Below, piece after piece: positions 19,121 through 28,716 of a stretch of DNA of 64,000 bases. The notes beneath the pieces were generated by a model. The model made no database searches. It saw only the letters and a list, made by a program, of their open reading frames with translations, and was not told where the DNA came from. This DNA comes from G965229615 sp965229615 (GTDB taxonomy: Bacteria > Pseudomonadota > Alphaproteobacteria > Rickettsiales > Midichloriaceae). The number at the start of each line of letters is the position of its first letter. Position 1 is the stretch's first letter. The stretch covers positions 124,001 through 188,000 of the forward strand of contig OZ245890.1 of the NCBI GenBank assembly GCA_965229615.1, written 5' to 3'. The translations under genes and the position numbers were made by a program.

Positions 19121-19440
19121 TGTGATGAGGTGATTTACTGTTAGTAATTGTGCGAACCATTTTGATATGTGATATGCTATATTTGTTAAATATCTCTCCT
19201 TCAATTATATATCCGTTTTTCAGATAGAATGGTATTGCTGTCTCTCTTGCATGACAGTATATTTGCTCAATTCTATTTATGATTGCATACTCATCACAAA
19301 ATCTTATCAGTTTCGAATCAATCCCAGTGCCTTGTAAGTCATTTTTTATCGTAACTTGTCGCATCTGCATTCTATTTTTGTCTTGTGGAACCAATACAGC
19401 TGTTGCAACAATAGTATTTTAAACTTTGAACTCTAACATG
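19095..19440 (-). pseudogene. Degraded paralogue of the GNAT acetyltransferase at 12943-13380
   Basis: The translation NTIVATAVLVPQDKNRMQMR, then LQGTGIDSKLIRFCDEYA, YCHARETAIPFYLKNGYI and SHIKMV aligns with the intact GNAT over its C-terminal two thirds. Upstream, the same frame carries a TAA stop just before NTIVATA, and the N-terminal third is missing. Motif A has lost a Gly (GTGID instead of GTGIG). The C-terminus is extended by about 18 residues into the mltA end. A truncated dead duplicate is the simplest reading; a short protein from TTG 19394 (99 aa) cannot be excluded. Confidence 0.75.
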
Positions 19441-19458
19441 ATGCAGTTTCAATGATTG

Positions 19459-19535
19459 TGGCGGGGACGACGGGGCTCGAACCCGCGACCTCCGGCGTGA
19501 CAGGCCAGCACTCTAACCAACTGAGCTACGCCCCC
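19459..19535 (-). tRNA. tRNA-Asp (GTC)
   Basis: On the minus strand a full cloverleaf can be folded. The acceptor stem GGGGGCG pairs with CGTCCCC (one G-U), and the discriminator is G with an encoded CCA. The anticodon stem is CTGGC/GCCGG with loop CTGTCAC, giving anticodon GTC. The T-arm contains GGTTCGAGCC. Seven bases separate it from tRNA-Val. Confidence 0.97.
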
Positions 19536-19542
19536 TAATGTG

Positions 19543-19618
19543 TGGTGGGTGGTGACAGGATCGAACTGCCGACCTCCTCGGTGTAAACGAGATGCTCTAC
19601 CAGCTGAGCTAACCACCC
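19543..19618 (-). tRNA. tRNA-Val (TAC)
   Basis: Acceptor stem GGGTGGT/ACCACCC with discriminator A and encoded CCA. The anticodon stem is TCTCG/CGAGG with loop TTTACAC, giving anticodon TAC. The T-arm contains AGTTCGATCC. It is in tandem with tRNA-Asp and probably transcribed with it. Confidence 0.97.
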
Positions 19619-19832
19619 TTATTTATTGCATAACACATCGAGCACCATCATTATACAAGCTGTTTTTGTTTATATCAATACCGTTTTTAAAAACAGTTAT
19701 TGATAGTTCATTTGTAATAATAAAAACTCTTCTGCTGCATGAAGTATTTAATCATGAAATATTACAAGGCAGTGGATATGGAGAAAAACAGTGACAAAGT
19801 AAAGTTTTTTGGTATTATTGCTGTAAAAAATA

Positions 19833-20369
19833 ATGACAAGGAATTCAATGCATAAAACTCGCCTACATCCAGGTGATAAATTACCATACAGCTTCAATGT
19901 GTTGATAGAGATCAGCCAAACATCAGGACAGATAAAGTATGAATATGATGAGACAACAGGTTTGTTGTTTGTGGATCGTTTCTTGCCAACTAGCATGTCA
20001 TACCCATGTAACTATGGTTTTATACCCAATACCATGGGGGGAGATGGTGATCCAATAGATGTGCTATTGTATAGTTCACATGCTGTTATGCCTGGTACTA
20101 TGATAGAAGCACGTGCCATAGGAGCACTAATGACAGAAGATGAGAAGGGGGATGATGTGAAAATAATTGCTGTGCCAGGAACAAAGGTTGATATGATGCT
20201 TGCACACATTTCCCATTATGAGCAGCTGCCATCGGTGCTGCTGTTACAGATTGAGCACTTTTTCCATCACTATAAAGATTTAGAAAAAAATAAGTGGGTG
20301 AAAGTTAAAAATTGGATTGGACCTGAAGAGGCTTTCAGTGTAATATCAGCTGGTGTACAGACACAGTAG
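19833..20369 (+). CDS. ppa: Inorganic pyrophosphatase (family I)
   Basis: 178 residues. Cytosolic enzyme splitting PPi to two phosphates with Mg2+. The signature GDGDPIDVL (D-x-D-P-x-D) is preceded by DRFLPTSMSYPCNYGFIP, with IEISQTSGQIKYEYD at the N-terminus. All metal-binding Asp residues of the core motif are present. ATG 19833 is used; a second ATG at 19848 is possible. It lies 33 bases upstream of rpsP. Confidence 0.96.
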   Translation: MTRNSMHKTRLHPGDKLPYSFNVLIEISQTSGQIKYEYDETTGLLFVDRFLPTSMSYPCNYGFIPNTMGGDGDPIDVLLYSSHAVMPGTMIEARAIGALMTEDEKGDDVKIIAVPGTKVDMMLAHISHYEQLPSVLLLQIEHFFHHYKDLEKNKWVKVKNWIGPEEAFSVISAGVQTQ

Positions 20370-20402
20370 TATACATATACAAATATCAATACAAATATCA
20401 AT

Positions 20403-20657
20403 ATGTTGAAAATCAGATTGCAAAGGAGGGGACGTAAGAAAATGCCGTTCTATAAGATAGTGGTAGCAAACGCAAACTCTCCGAGAGATGGTAAATATAT
20501 AGAGAGTATTGGTAGATATGATCCATTGCTACCACGGGATTCAGAGCAGAGAGTTGTATTGAACACCGAAAGGGCAAGCTATTGGTTAGGTTGTGGTGCA
20601 CAACCAACAGAAAAAATAAAAGTATTTTTTAACAAATTTAGTGTTGCTCAGCAGTAG
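20403..20657 (+). CDS. rpsP: 30S ribosomal protein S16
   Basis: 84 residues. MLKIRLQRRGRKKMPFYKIV is the S16 N-terminal signature, then ANSPRDGKYIESIGRYDPL and a C-terminal YWLGCGAQPTEKI block. Normal length. No rimM or trmD follows, unlike the classic rpsP operon. Confidence 0.97.
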   Translation: MLKIRLQRRGRKKMPFYKIVVANANSPRDGKYIESIGRYDPLLPRDSEQRVVLNTERASYWLGCGAQPTEKIKVFFNKFSVAQQ

Positions 20658-21435
20658 TTTTCATCATTATAATGGCATATGATATCAGCATGCAAGTGTT
20701 TGCTGCCCCCATATAACTTGAATCGTTCTATGGTTGATGCGAGCATCTGCAGTGAACATAGCAAATGATTTCTGCTTCAGTACATGCAAGTGAACATTTT
20801 CCAATGTGCAATGCATCAATACTGAAATTTAACATGATAAATCCTGATTATTGGAAAAAAATTACCTATGCAAAAAGTGATCTTGTTATCCATTAACATA
20901 TTACAAGTATGTATACTACCAAAGGTATGATGGTTTGTGATTTGTGTGCTGGTAGTTATGTAAGAGATGATAACACAGCAATGAACCTCATAATGAAACA
21001 ATTTAGTGGGTCATTACTGTGCTATTGGCGCAACAATGAGTTTCAACTTGACAGCTTCGAGACAAAATTGAACATGGCAACACCAGGTGATTGGCATAAC
21101 ACATCAACTCCAGCAGCAATGCAATGAAATTTACAGCATTTGGTTCTTAGTAACATTTTAGCAGAATCACATAATTATTGTATTTATCACACAAATAATT
21201 ATCTATAAGTTCAAATCCCAGACATAGTGGTTGGTAAACAAGCCATTTTGCATCGGTTTTTAATACGTGCTTTTACAAATACCTGTAACATTTTTTTAAT
21301 AAAAACTACGGTTTTTCGAAAATAAGTCATTAATAGCAATGATATGTTTTTGCCATGCAATCAATAATATAATATGTTGTGTTGTGTTGGCGGATTTTCG
21401 CAAAACATTAAAATAATAAAATCATTAATAGGAAA
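20658..21435. other. Long non-coding gap with one weak short ORF
   Basis: About 780 bases without a convincing gene. A 72-codon plus-strand frame (20909-21127, beginning MYTTKGMMVCDLCAGSY) has no recognisable domain, no clear ribosome-binding site and no visible relative in the window. I give it about 0.2 as a gene. I see no tRNA-like fold or known RNA motif. Confidence 0.4.
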
Positions 21436-21969
21436 ATGGGGAAGTTAAAACAATATGCTAAAGTCTTAGCAGCTAATACTATGACAACATATGCTATCAA
21501 TAGTACTGGTTTCAAAACTGCATTTAAAATTGGGTGGGATGATACTGTTGATACAGTGAAACAATTTAACTATACATCCTTTGATAGCTATAAAGGTTTA
21601 AAATCATTAATATCAGTTGATCAATCACTAGAAGGAATATTTTTTGACAAAAAATATATAGGATATCCTGATGTCATTGGTGCTGGCATTATCAAGGGTG
21701 GTGTAAATATTGGTGTACATGAACTGACAGCACATGTCACATCGAGCAAGTTTGTTACGTTTGTAGCTGATGTGCTTGGTGGTGCTGCGACTTCAGCTCT
21801 TGCAGAAGTGGCATTATCATCCGTTAACAACCTCAAGACAGACAATATGATACCGTTTGTGGCAGGTATTGGTGTGATTGATGGTATTGTGAACTATTGT
21901 ATGTTACAGGATTTTGATAATCAAGCTACGCAAGAGTTAGATATTGGAATTACAGACCAGCAGATGTAG
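21436..21969 (+). CDS. Hypothetical protein with Gly/Ala-rich hydrophobic segments
   Basis: 177 residues, not recognised. ATG 21436 is preceded closely by AGGA. Two moderately hydrophobic, small-residue-rich segments are visible (VIGAGIIKGGVNIGVHEL at about residues 80-97 and VADVLGGAATSALAEVAL at about 110-127), reminiscent of glycine-zipper or pore-like helices. Membrane interaction is possible but inferred. It is isolated between long gaps and not obviously in an operon. Confidence 0.6.
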   Translation: MGKLKQYAKVLAANTMTTYAINSTGFKTAFKIGWDDTVDTVKQFNYTSFDSYKGLKSLISVDQSLEGIFFDKKYIGYPDVIGAGIIKGGVNIGVHELTAHVTSSKFVTFVADVLGGAATSALAEVALSSVNNLKTDNMIPFVAGIGVIDGIVNYCMLQDFDNQATQELDIGITDQQM

Positions 21970-22181
21970 TGTAATGAAAAAATAACATCATATGTGTGTG
22001 AGTATGTTTTATCATTCTACCGATAGTGGATTTAACTGTACATTTAAGGGAGGACGTAAGTTGTTGCACTAAAATTATTTACACAGTAATAGTGATCATG
22101 AACAATGCTCTTGATGTAATAGTTACTGATATTGTGTGCCATGGATAGCTATTTGCTACAAAACTGCTGATTGAATTTTCA

Positions 22182-23753
22182 CTAATAAGCCATAATTTTC
22201 TCAATCTCAGCATCATTTTTACATAATCTTATTAGATGCATGATCGTTGAATGGTTTCTGTTACCAAGTTTGGTACCTATTTCCTTCAGCGTGATTGATG
22301 TATGTTTCCTTGCAAGATATGCAACGACAGAACGTGCTCTGGAAACCTTCTGCACTCTACTAGTGCCAGTGACGTCAGATATGTTTACGTCATAGTATGC
22401 ACAAACTCTTTCTAATATTGAGCTGAAGGTATAATTTGTATTTATGAACCCGGAACTCATCTTATGGTTAATTGTATTATTTTGCACTGCTGTAGTGTCA
22501 AACAATCCTACTCTATCTATCAGGCCAACAATAACATCATTGCCTATGTTTTTTACATTCATAATTTTTGCATATGTAATGATATTATACAGTATTGCTT
22601 CCAATTCCCTGATGCTAGATGAGACGCGTTCAGCTATGTATTTTAACATTGTTGCTGAAATAATACCTACTTCATCTTGTTGCATTTTATAAACTTTTGA
22701 CTGTAGAATGCGAAATCGTAGATCAAATTCTGATCTTTGAATATTCACTGTCAAACCACTTGTGATACGCGACTTGCTTCGTAGATCAAGTTGCAGGTTT
22801 GATGGTGGCCTATCACAAGCTATAATTACCCATTTGTGGCTTTCTATGAGGTTGTCAAGTATTCTAGAGAACTCCTTTTCTATGCTGCCTTTACTATTGG
22901 CATTAGATGAGCAGATGAACTGCACATCATCAATTATCATTGCATCAAGATTTGCAAACCATCTCTTAAACTCAAATAATTGCTGTGTTCGCACACTATG
23001 TATATAGTGTTGCTTGAATTGTTCTGCAGAAAAATATGCGATTTTACATTCTTGATTGTTTTGTTTGACATGAGAAGCAATCGACTTCAGAAGATGTGTT
23101 TTTCCCATACCAACTGATCCAAAAATACACAGACATGGAAATATGTCATCCTTTATTGTGCTTTGCAGTATCATATCAGCTGTTTGTATTGCAGACCAAT
23201 ATGCAAGTTTATTTGATTCTCCACATATGAAACTATCGAAACTTACTGTTGCATCATATATCGTGTTTTGCAGTGATGATAGTTGTGTTTGTTTGTTGTG
23301 AGTTTGCATTAACTCCACACCTGATGTTCTATCAGTGCTGATATCATATTGACTCAACGTTACTGGCTTAGGTCTACTACTATTTTTCTCAACTGCATCA
23401 TAATCTTTTGTTTTGACTACTAGCTCAATTTTTTTCACATTTGTACAGTGCTTATATACAAATGCTGCAATATCCTTAAAGTAACTGTGCAGAATAGCAT
23501 CTCTTATTAGGTCTGTTGGCACACACAGCAGCATTATATTGCGTTTTGTATCTATACCAGCACAACTTATATATTTAAGCCACCTATTGTATGTCAACTC
23601 TCCAAATCCCTCTTTGATATATCTAGATACAATCTGCCAATCTACATTTTGTTCATCATCCGTTGTATTACAACTAATATGATTACATGATGTATCTATG
23701 GGATCCCAAATGCTTAGCTGTTTTGTATTAGAAGTCTTTACTATTTTAACCAT
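22182..23753 (-). CDS. dnaA: Chromosomal replication initiator DnaA
   Basis: 523 residues. Domain I is at about 38-115. The AAA+ domain has Walker A G212-H220 (GSVGMGKTH) and Walker B AMIIDDVQF with D275-D276. The sensor and arginine region is LRSKSRITSGLTVNI. The C-terminal DNA-binding domain has VVAYLARKHTSITLKEIGTK and GNRNHSTIMH, close to the DnaA signature GxRDHTTVxHA. It opens oriC with ATP. It lies 110 bases downstream of the rhodanese gene. I saw no obvious cluster of DnaA boxes on either side. Confidence 0.96.
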   Translation of the reverse strand: MVKIVKTSNTKQLSIWDPIDTSCNHISCNTTDDEQNVDWQIVSRYIKEGFGELTYNRWLKYISCAGIDTKRNIMLLCVPTDLIRDAILHSYFKDIAAFVYKHCTNVKKIELVVKTKDYDAVEKNSSRPKPVTLSQYDISTDRTSGVELMQTHNKQTQLSSLQNTIYDATVSFDSFICGESNKLAYWSAIQTADMILQSTIKDDIFPCLCIFGSVGMGKTHLLKSIASHVKQNNQECKIAYFSAEQFKQHYIHSVRTQQLFEFKRWFANLDAMIIDDVQFICSSNANSKGSIEKEFSRILDNLIESHKWVIIACDRPPSNLQLDLRSKSRITSGLTVNIQRSEFDLRFRILQSKVYKMQQDEVGIISATMLKYIAERVSSSIRELEAILYNIITYAKIMNVKNIGNDVIVGLIDRVGLFDTTAVQNNTINHKMSSGFINTNYTFSSILERVCAYYDVNISDVTGTSRVQKVSRARSVVAYLARKHTSITLKEIGTKLGNRNHSTIMHLIRLCKNDAEIEKIMAY

Positions 23754-23863
23754 ATTAGTATATTATGATACATGACCATACCACCATTATTACAATGATA
23801 GTGTGCACATCACACCGGACATCTGCATTAATATATACCACAACATACACAATGCGTAATGTT

Positions 23864-24238
23864 CTATTTGTGCTTCCAGGGTAATTCTGAATTTTGCCAT
23901 CCCATGCTACCTTCAAAACCATCAATGACATTGTAACAGTTTTTATATCCATCACTCGCTGCAACCATGGCTGCATCCAATGACCTACAACCAGATTTGC
24001 ATATGAAGATCATATGAGCATTCTTATCATTAGTAACAAAATTCAGGTCATCAAGAAAACTAGCAATGCTACCACTACACCATGTAATTTGTAATGTTTT
24101 ATTATCTAGTGCTGTAATATCAGGTATGCCAACACAATCCCACTCCTCTTGTGTACGAACATCAATCAAGTATGTATTTGTGTTTTCCAGCATCTTCCAT
24201 GCATCTTTCGATAATATATGTGTTACAGTTTGTGTCAT
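23864..24238 (-). CDS. Rhodanese-like domain protein
   Basis: 124 residues forming one rhodanese domain. Features are the opening YLIDVRTQEEW, the active-site loop FICKSGCRSLDAA with the catalytic Cys, and the ending NVIDGFEGSMGWQNSELPW. Such single-domain proteins carry persulfide sulfur, and the partner is unknown. The ATG overlaps the stop of ispD by four bases, so the two are translationally coupled. Confidence 0.92.
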   Translation of the reverse strand: MTQTVTHILSKDAWKMLENTNTYLIDVRTQEEWDCVGIPDITALDNKTLQITWCSGSIASFLDDLNFVTNDKNAHMIFICKSGCRSLDAAMVAASDGYKNCYNVIDGFEGSMGWQNSELPWKHK

Positions 24239-24909
24239 AGTCGTGCCAAATCACTTTGATATGTTATTTTGAAATTTCTAGAGTCACCTTGTACTATACC
24301 AAGACTTTTTCTACCTGATGCGATGTAAATCGATATATCATCTGTGAATTGCATATTTTGAGCTTGTATATCATTGATCCTTCTATGTAGATCCATTATA
24401 ATATCATAACGAAAACCTTGAGGTGTCTGTGACATATATGCTGTCTCTCTTGATATCACAGTTCCATCATATGTTTTTATTGTGTCAACAACTGGCAGTC
24501 CTACATCAATTGCTTCATCAGTATCAAGTGCTTTGATGACGCTCTTAATGATACCATGCGATACGAATGGTCGCGCAGCATCATGTATAAGGACATTTTT
24601 AGGCCTACAACAAGATTGAATATGTTGCAACCCAAGATATACTGATGCTTGTCTTACACTACCACCACAGATTGGCTCTACCAACTTCACATGATTTTGC
24701 ATTCTACTATCATCCAACATTTTGCTATAGTATGTAAAATGCTCACAATGAATAACAACAAACACTAGATCGATCAACGGATGTGTAGCAAATGTTACAA
24801 TAGTTTTTCCAACCACATATTGACCACAAGGCAACTTGCAATATTGTTTTGGTATATTACCACCGAAGCGTACACCACTACCACCAGCAACTATCAGTGC
24901 TACATTCAT
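24235..24909 (-). CDS. ispD: 2-C-methyl-D-erythritol 4-phosphate cytidylyltransferase
   Basis: 224 residues. Third step of the MEP isoprenoid pathway, making CDP-ME. Residues 8-17 (AGGSGVRFGG) plus PKQY form the CTP-binding loop. VLIHDAARPFV, SQTPQGFRYD and FTDDISIY match IspD signatures. An ispF domain is not fused. It lies seven bases downstream of fliN, in one run with flagellar genes, which is an unusual neighbourhood. Confidence 0.95.
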   Translation of the reverse strand: MNVALIVAGGSGVRFGGNIPKQYCKLPCGQYVVGKTIVTFATHPLIDLVFVVIHCEHFTYYSKMLDDSRMQNHVKLVEPICGGSVRQASVYLGLQHIQSCCRPKNVLIHDAARPFVSHGIIKSVIKALDTDEAIDVGLPVVDTIKTYDGTVISRETAYMSQTPQGFRYDIIMDLHRRINDIQAQNMQFTDDISIYIASGRKSLGIVQGDSRNFKITYQSDLARL

Positions 24910-24916
24910 CTTGTGA

Positions 24917-25162
24917 CTAGCTCACAATCTCTGTGAGAGTGATCCCTATTTTATCACCTACTAGCACTACTTCCCCCCTTGCAATGACCTTGTCGTTCAC
25001 ATATAAATCCACCGCCTCTCCAAGTTGCTTGTCAAGCTCTACTATCGTGCCCTGTGTGCAACCTAAGAGCTCTTGTACTGTCATTTTTGTTGAGCCAAGT
25101 ACTGCTGATATTTTCAGTGGTACATCATATATTGCTTGCAAATTTTCTGTTTTTTGAGTCAT
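24917..25162 (-). CDS. fliN: Flagellar motor switch protein FliN
   Basis: 81 residues forming a SpoA/FliN C-ring domain. Family features are YDVPLKISAVLGSTKMTVQE, the LGCTQGTIVELD stretch, then VDLYVNDKVIARGEVVLVGD and a terminal GITLTEIV. It forms the lower C-ring and binds FliH for export. The ATG overlaps the fliH stop (ATGA). It is a short form lacking the acidic N-terminal extension. Confidence 0.93.
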   Translation of the reverse strand: MTQKTENLQAIYDVPLKISAVLGSTKMTVQELLGCTQGTIVELDKQLGEAVDLYVNDKVIARGEVVLVGDKIGITLTEIVS

Positions 25163-25908
25163 TCGTTAGTTGATGTATTATTAATATTATGCAATGTATT
25201 ACCAGGACTCATATGTTCCAACAAAACTTCTTCTATCATCTGAGTTATAACACGTGTATCTTTACTTATAAAGCCACTATTCCAATTTATCTTATAATCA
25301 CCTGGCAGCATCTCATTATTAACATTGACTTTCATACCAATCCGTTCAGAGATCGCAGCAGCATCAACATGGTTCATTTCGATTGATATATCCGATGCAT
25401 GAACAAAATCTGGAACTCTGGCCTTCAATAAAAAGATAAAATCTTCAGACGAAATTTTCATCATTGTAACATCCAAGATCTTACTTGCTATTGCATATGC
25501 TAACGCTATAGTCTTATCAAGTACTGCATTGAATTCGACATCGATTTTCTCTTTTATTTCTATAACATCTGCCTCTATCTTGGTCAAGAGCATTCCCATA
25601 GATGATGAGTCTTGATCCTCTTGTTTTTTATACTTTTCAAATGCCTGCGCTTCACCCTGCGCTGCAGCATTAGCCAACATTATATTAAATTCACTTTCTG
25701 AGATACTAATCATGCCAGTTGCTTGCACATTATGTTGTTTTACATCCACTTGATCTACAGCTTCAGCATTAATTACAACATCAGTGGTTCCATCTGATAC
25801 TACCTTGTCGACATCAACAGCATTGCTAAAATCCATTGTCGTTTGAACGTCAGTATGATTTTGTTGACCTAAATCTGCAAAGATGAACTTTGTAATGTTT
25901 TGTTTCAT
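25159..25908 (-). CDS. fliH: FliH-like flagellar assembly protein
   Basis: About 249 residues from ATG 25908; a TTG at 25914 would add two. The middle (residues about 85-130) is helical and charged, and the C-terminal half resembles FliH/YscL, including the long helix region VEFNAVLDKTIALAYAIASK and IEMNHVDAAAISERIGMKV. FliH regulates the FliI export ATPase. Sequence conservation is weak, so position between fliG and fliN carries much of the assignment. No fliI is seen in this window. Confidence 0.78.
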   Translation of the reverse strand: MKQNITKFIFADLGQQNHTDVQTTMDFSNAVDVDKVVSDGTTDVVINAEAVDQVDVKQHNVQATGMISISESEFNIMLANAAAQGEAQAFEKYKKQEDQDSSSMGMLLTKIEADVIEIKEKIDVEFNAVLDKTIALAYAIASKILDVTMMKISSEDFIFLLKARVPDFVHASDISIEMNHVDAAAISERIGMKVNVNNEMLPGDYKINWNSGFISKDTRVITQMIEEVLLEHMSPGNTLHNINNTSTNE

Positions 25909-25932
25909 GAGCAAAATAATATCATTAACACA

Positions 25933-26922
25933 TTATTCACCATCATTTTCAATTGTTCTCTCAAATGTAATACTACCATCTGCAATCATATTCTTAGCAA
26001 TTTTGAGAACTCTATTTTGTGCATCAGTATTTTCCTTTATACTGATATTTGATGATTGAATTTCTTCCGCAATCATTCTACCAATCCTTTGTGACATTGC
26101 ACTAAGAAATGTGTTTTTAACAGCTTCCTCTGCATTAACAAGCGCATTGATAATTGTTTGATTATCAACACTTTGTATTATCATTTGTATGCCATGTGGA
26201 TTAATGTGCGCGAGTTCATCAAATGTGAACATCATTTTAGCAATGCTTTTTGCTACAATAGGATCTCTTGCTTTCAATGTTTCCATAAAATAACGCTCAT
26301 CATCCTTATTGAAATTATTAAATATTTCTGCAACAATGCGATTGTTGTCACCTGCATTGAGGATACCATGTTTATCCTTGAGCTCGCCCTCAAGAGTTTT
26401 TTCTAGGTTTTCTATGGTTGTTGTTTTTACACGTCCAAGTGAAGCCATTCTGCTGATAACTTCTACACTGTATTCAGGATTCAACAATTTTAGTATCTTG
26501 GCTGCTTTATGTCCCGGAATTTTAGACAATATTAAAGCTGTTGTTTGTGGATATTCATTTTTAACAAATTTAGCAATTGCATTATCATCAAAACCTGATA
26601 ACACCTCCCAAACAGTATTAGTATTAGCACTATACATCCTATCAAGCACATTGTTGAGCTTATTATCATCTAACACTTTCCTTAAAAATTTTTCTGTTGT
26701 TTTAGCATTACCAACAAGTGTTAAAGACTGATTCAAATCATGTATGAATTCAATCAGAACCTTTTCAACAGCATCAGAATCAATATTACCAAGCTTTGCC
26801 ATCGCAACTGATATTGCATTTATCTCATCTGAATCTAATGAGTTAACTATTTCACGAGCATTATCTTCATGTAATGACATTAACAAAATAGCTGCTTTTT
26901 CTATACCTGACACTCCCATCAT
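25933..26922 (-). CDS. fliG: Flagellar motor switch protein FliG
   Basis: 329 residues. The N-terminal domain starts GVSGIEKAAILLMSLHEDNA, the middle domain has EYPQTTALILSKIPGHKAAK (the E-x-PQT/HPQ-x-A-x-IL motif), and the C-terminal torque domain has MFTFDELAHINPHGIQMII. It links the FliF MS ring to the C-ring and contacts the stator through charged residues in the last domain. It lies 41 bases downstream of fliF. Confidence 0.95.
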   Translation of the reverse strand: MMGVSGIEKAAILLMSLHEDNAREIVNSLDSDEINAISVAMAKLGNIDSDAVEKVLIEFIHDLNQSLTLVGNAKTTEKFLRKVLDDNKLNNVLDRMYSANTNTVWEVLSGFDDNAIAKFVKNEYPQTTALILSKIPGHKAAKILKLLNPEYSVEVISRMASLGRVKTTTIENLEKTLEGELKDKHGILNAGDNNRIVAEIFNNFNKDDERYFMETLKARDPIVAKSIAKMMFTFDELAHINPHGIQMIIQSVDNQTIINALVNAEEAVKNTFLSAMSQRIGRMIAEEIQSSNISIKENTDAQNRVLKIAKNMIADGSITFERTIENDGE

Positions 26923-26963
26923 ATTATAGTATTTTATGTTTCTTATTAGTTATTTTTAAAGAT

Positions 26964-28577
26964 TTACTTTATCATCCAGTTACGTAATACCTTTATAGTA
27001 CTATCAATATTCTCTGAGGATATATCGTTCAGATAACGTAACAACTGCTCATACTGCTTTTCCGCAAAAGGTCTATCAGATGTATATCCATCTTGTGTAT
27101 TGGATGACTTATCATCCTCAGTTTGTGATTTTTTATTCATTTCATTGATTTGCTCACTTAAACTCTGAGACATATAATCTGTTTTTTTATTTTCATGATT
27201 TCCCGATATGTTTGCTTTTTTGATAAACATTTGAGTTAATGGCCTTAGTAAAAGCAATGCTGCAAGTATTAATACTACTACAACTATTGCAAATTGGGCA
27301 AGAGTTGATAGATCATATTTGCTCAATGTAGAAATTTCATCTGCAGCAAAAACGTTTTCGTTAGCAAATGGTAAATTCATAATTTCTATCTTATCTCCTC
27401 TACTTTCATCTATACCAACTGCTGCTGAAACAAGTTGTCTGATTTTATTCAGTTCTTCAGGTGTTCTATCTCGTTTATACACATCCCTTTTGGTATTTTT
27501 ATCCCACTCATATATACCATCCACTAGTACTGCAACTGATATTTGTTTTAATGCGCCCCATTGTATTACTTTGTTGGTTATTGTTTTTGATATTTCATAG
27601 TTCGTTACATTATCAGAACGATTATGTTCTTTAAGACTAGATGGTTCTTTTTTCTGCAAGAAATTTGGTATATTTGTACTGACACTCACATTTTTATCCA
27701 TTTGAGTATCAATATCTTTCTCAGTTGTATTTCTTTCAGATCTCACAACCTGTGAATTTGGATTGTAGTCCTCTGTGTTGACAACAATCTTATCAAAATC
27801 TATGTCAGCAACAACATTTGCCTGTACCTTGCCATAACCCACATGCCTTTCTACTATACTTTCAATTGCCTTCTTAAGTTTACTTTCAATGTCACTTTTA
27901 TACTCTCCAATTGTTGTAATGCTATCATTTTCTTCGCTACCTGCAATTTTCAAGGGTTTGCCATTCTGATCTATTATTGTTACATTTGAGACGTTTAATC
28001 CTGGAACAGCAGTTGCAACAAGATGTGCTATACCGTTTATCTGTGATCCACTAAGCTTACATCCATGTTTTATTTTAATGAAAACAGATGCTGACGGTTC
28101 AGGACCTGTTTTAGAAAACATTTCAGTTTTAGGTAGTACAAGATGTACTCTTGACTGTTCAACTTCAGACAAACTATTGATTGTTCTTACTAATTCTCCC
28201 TCGAGTGCTCGCAGTACATTAACATTATTCACAAATTGTGAAGTTCCTATGATATCACTCTTATCAAATAATTCATATCCTGCGATCTTAGAACTACTAG
28301 GTATACCATCTTGTGCCAACTGCATTCTCAATGGTAGCACATCAGACACAGGCACCATTATTGTCTTACCATCCTTATCTGCAGTGAAGACCTTGCCCAT
28401 CGACTGCAATTTTGATGTGACCAAACTCACATCCTCTGGCGAAAGATCACCATAAAGGGGTACCATTGTTGGCTTTGTTATGTTGAAAACCATGAATCCA
28501 ATGAACAACAATGTTAAAAAACCCCCTCCAATTATTGCTGCAATTTTTGCCTTACTTAAATTCTTTATAAAATCCAT
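26964..28577 (-). CDS. fliF: Flagellar MS-ring protein FliF
   Basis: 537 residues. First membrane helix at about 13-31. The periplasmic ring motifs begin VPLYGDLSPEDVSLV, continue with QDGIPSSSKIAGYELFDKSD and VRTINSLSEVEQSRVHLVLP, and end with NVTIIDQNGKPL. The second helix is at about 430-450 (FAIVVVVLILAALLLLRPL). The cytoplasmic tail binds FliG. First gene of the fliF-G-H-N-ispD-rhodanese run. Confidence 0.96.
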   Translation of the reverse strand: MDFIKNLSKAKIAAIIGGGFLTLLFIGFMVFNITKPTMVPLYGDLSPEDVSLVTSKLQSMGKVFTADKDGKTIMVPVSDVLPLRMQLAQDGIPSSSKIAGYELFDKSDIIGTSQFVNNVNVLRALEGELVRTINSLSEVEQSRVHLVLPKTEMFSKTGPEPSASVFIKIKHGCKLSGSQINGIAHLVATAVPGLNVSNVTIIDQNGKPLKIAGSEENDSITTIGEYKSDIESKLKKAIESIVERHVGYGKVQANVVADIDFDKIVVNTEDYNPNSQVVRSERNTTEKDIDTQMDKNVSVSTNIPNFLQKKEPSSLKEHNRSDNVTNYEISKTITNKVIQWGALKQISVAVLVDGIYEWDKNTKRDVYKRDRTPEELNKIRQLVSAAVGIDESRGDKIEIMNLPFANENVFAADEISTLSKYDLSTLAQFAIVVVVLILAALLLLRPLTQMFIKKANISGNHENKKTDYMSQSLSEQINEMNKKSQTEDDKSSNTQDGYTSDRPFAEKQYEQLLRYLNDISSENIDSTIKVLRNWMIK

Positions 28578-28716
28578 AATCCTAATTAATCACTGATTAC
28601 TATGTTGATGTAGCTTACAACTGCAAATACAATAAAAAATATTCGCACATTAATCAACATCGATTGAACAGTTTGAAGCTTTTTCTTTATACAACTGCTA
28701 ATACATTTAGCAGATT

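Noticed and set aside
20909..21127. 72-codon ORF after rpsP as a gene
   Set aside because: No recognised domain, weak start context and composition like the surrounding non-coding DNA.
21970..23863. Origin of replication beside dnaA
   Set aside because: I scanned both flanks for TTATCCACA-like boxes and saw no cluster; in many alphaproteobacteria oriC is not next to dnaA.
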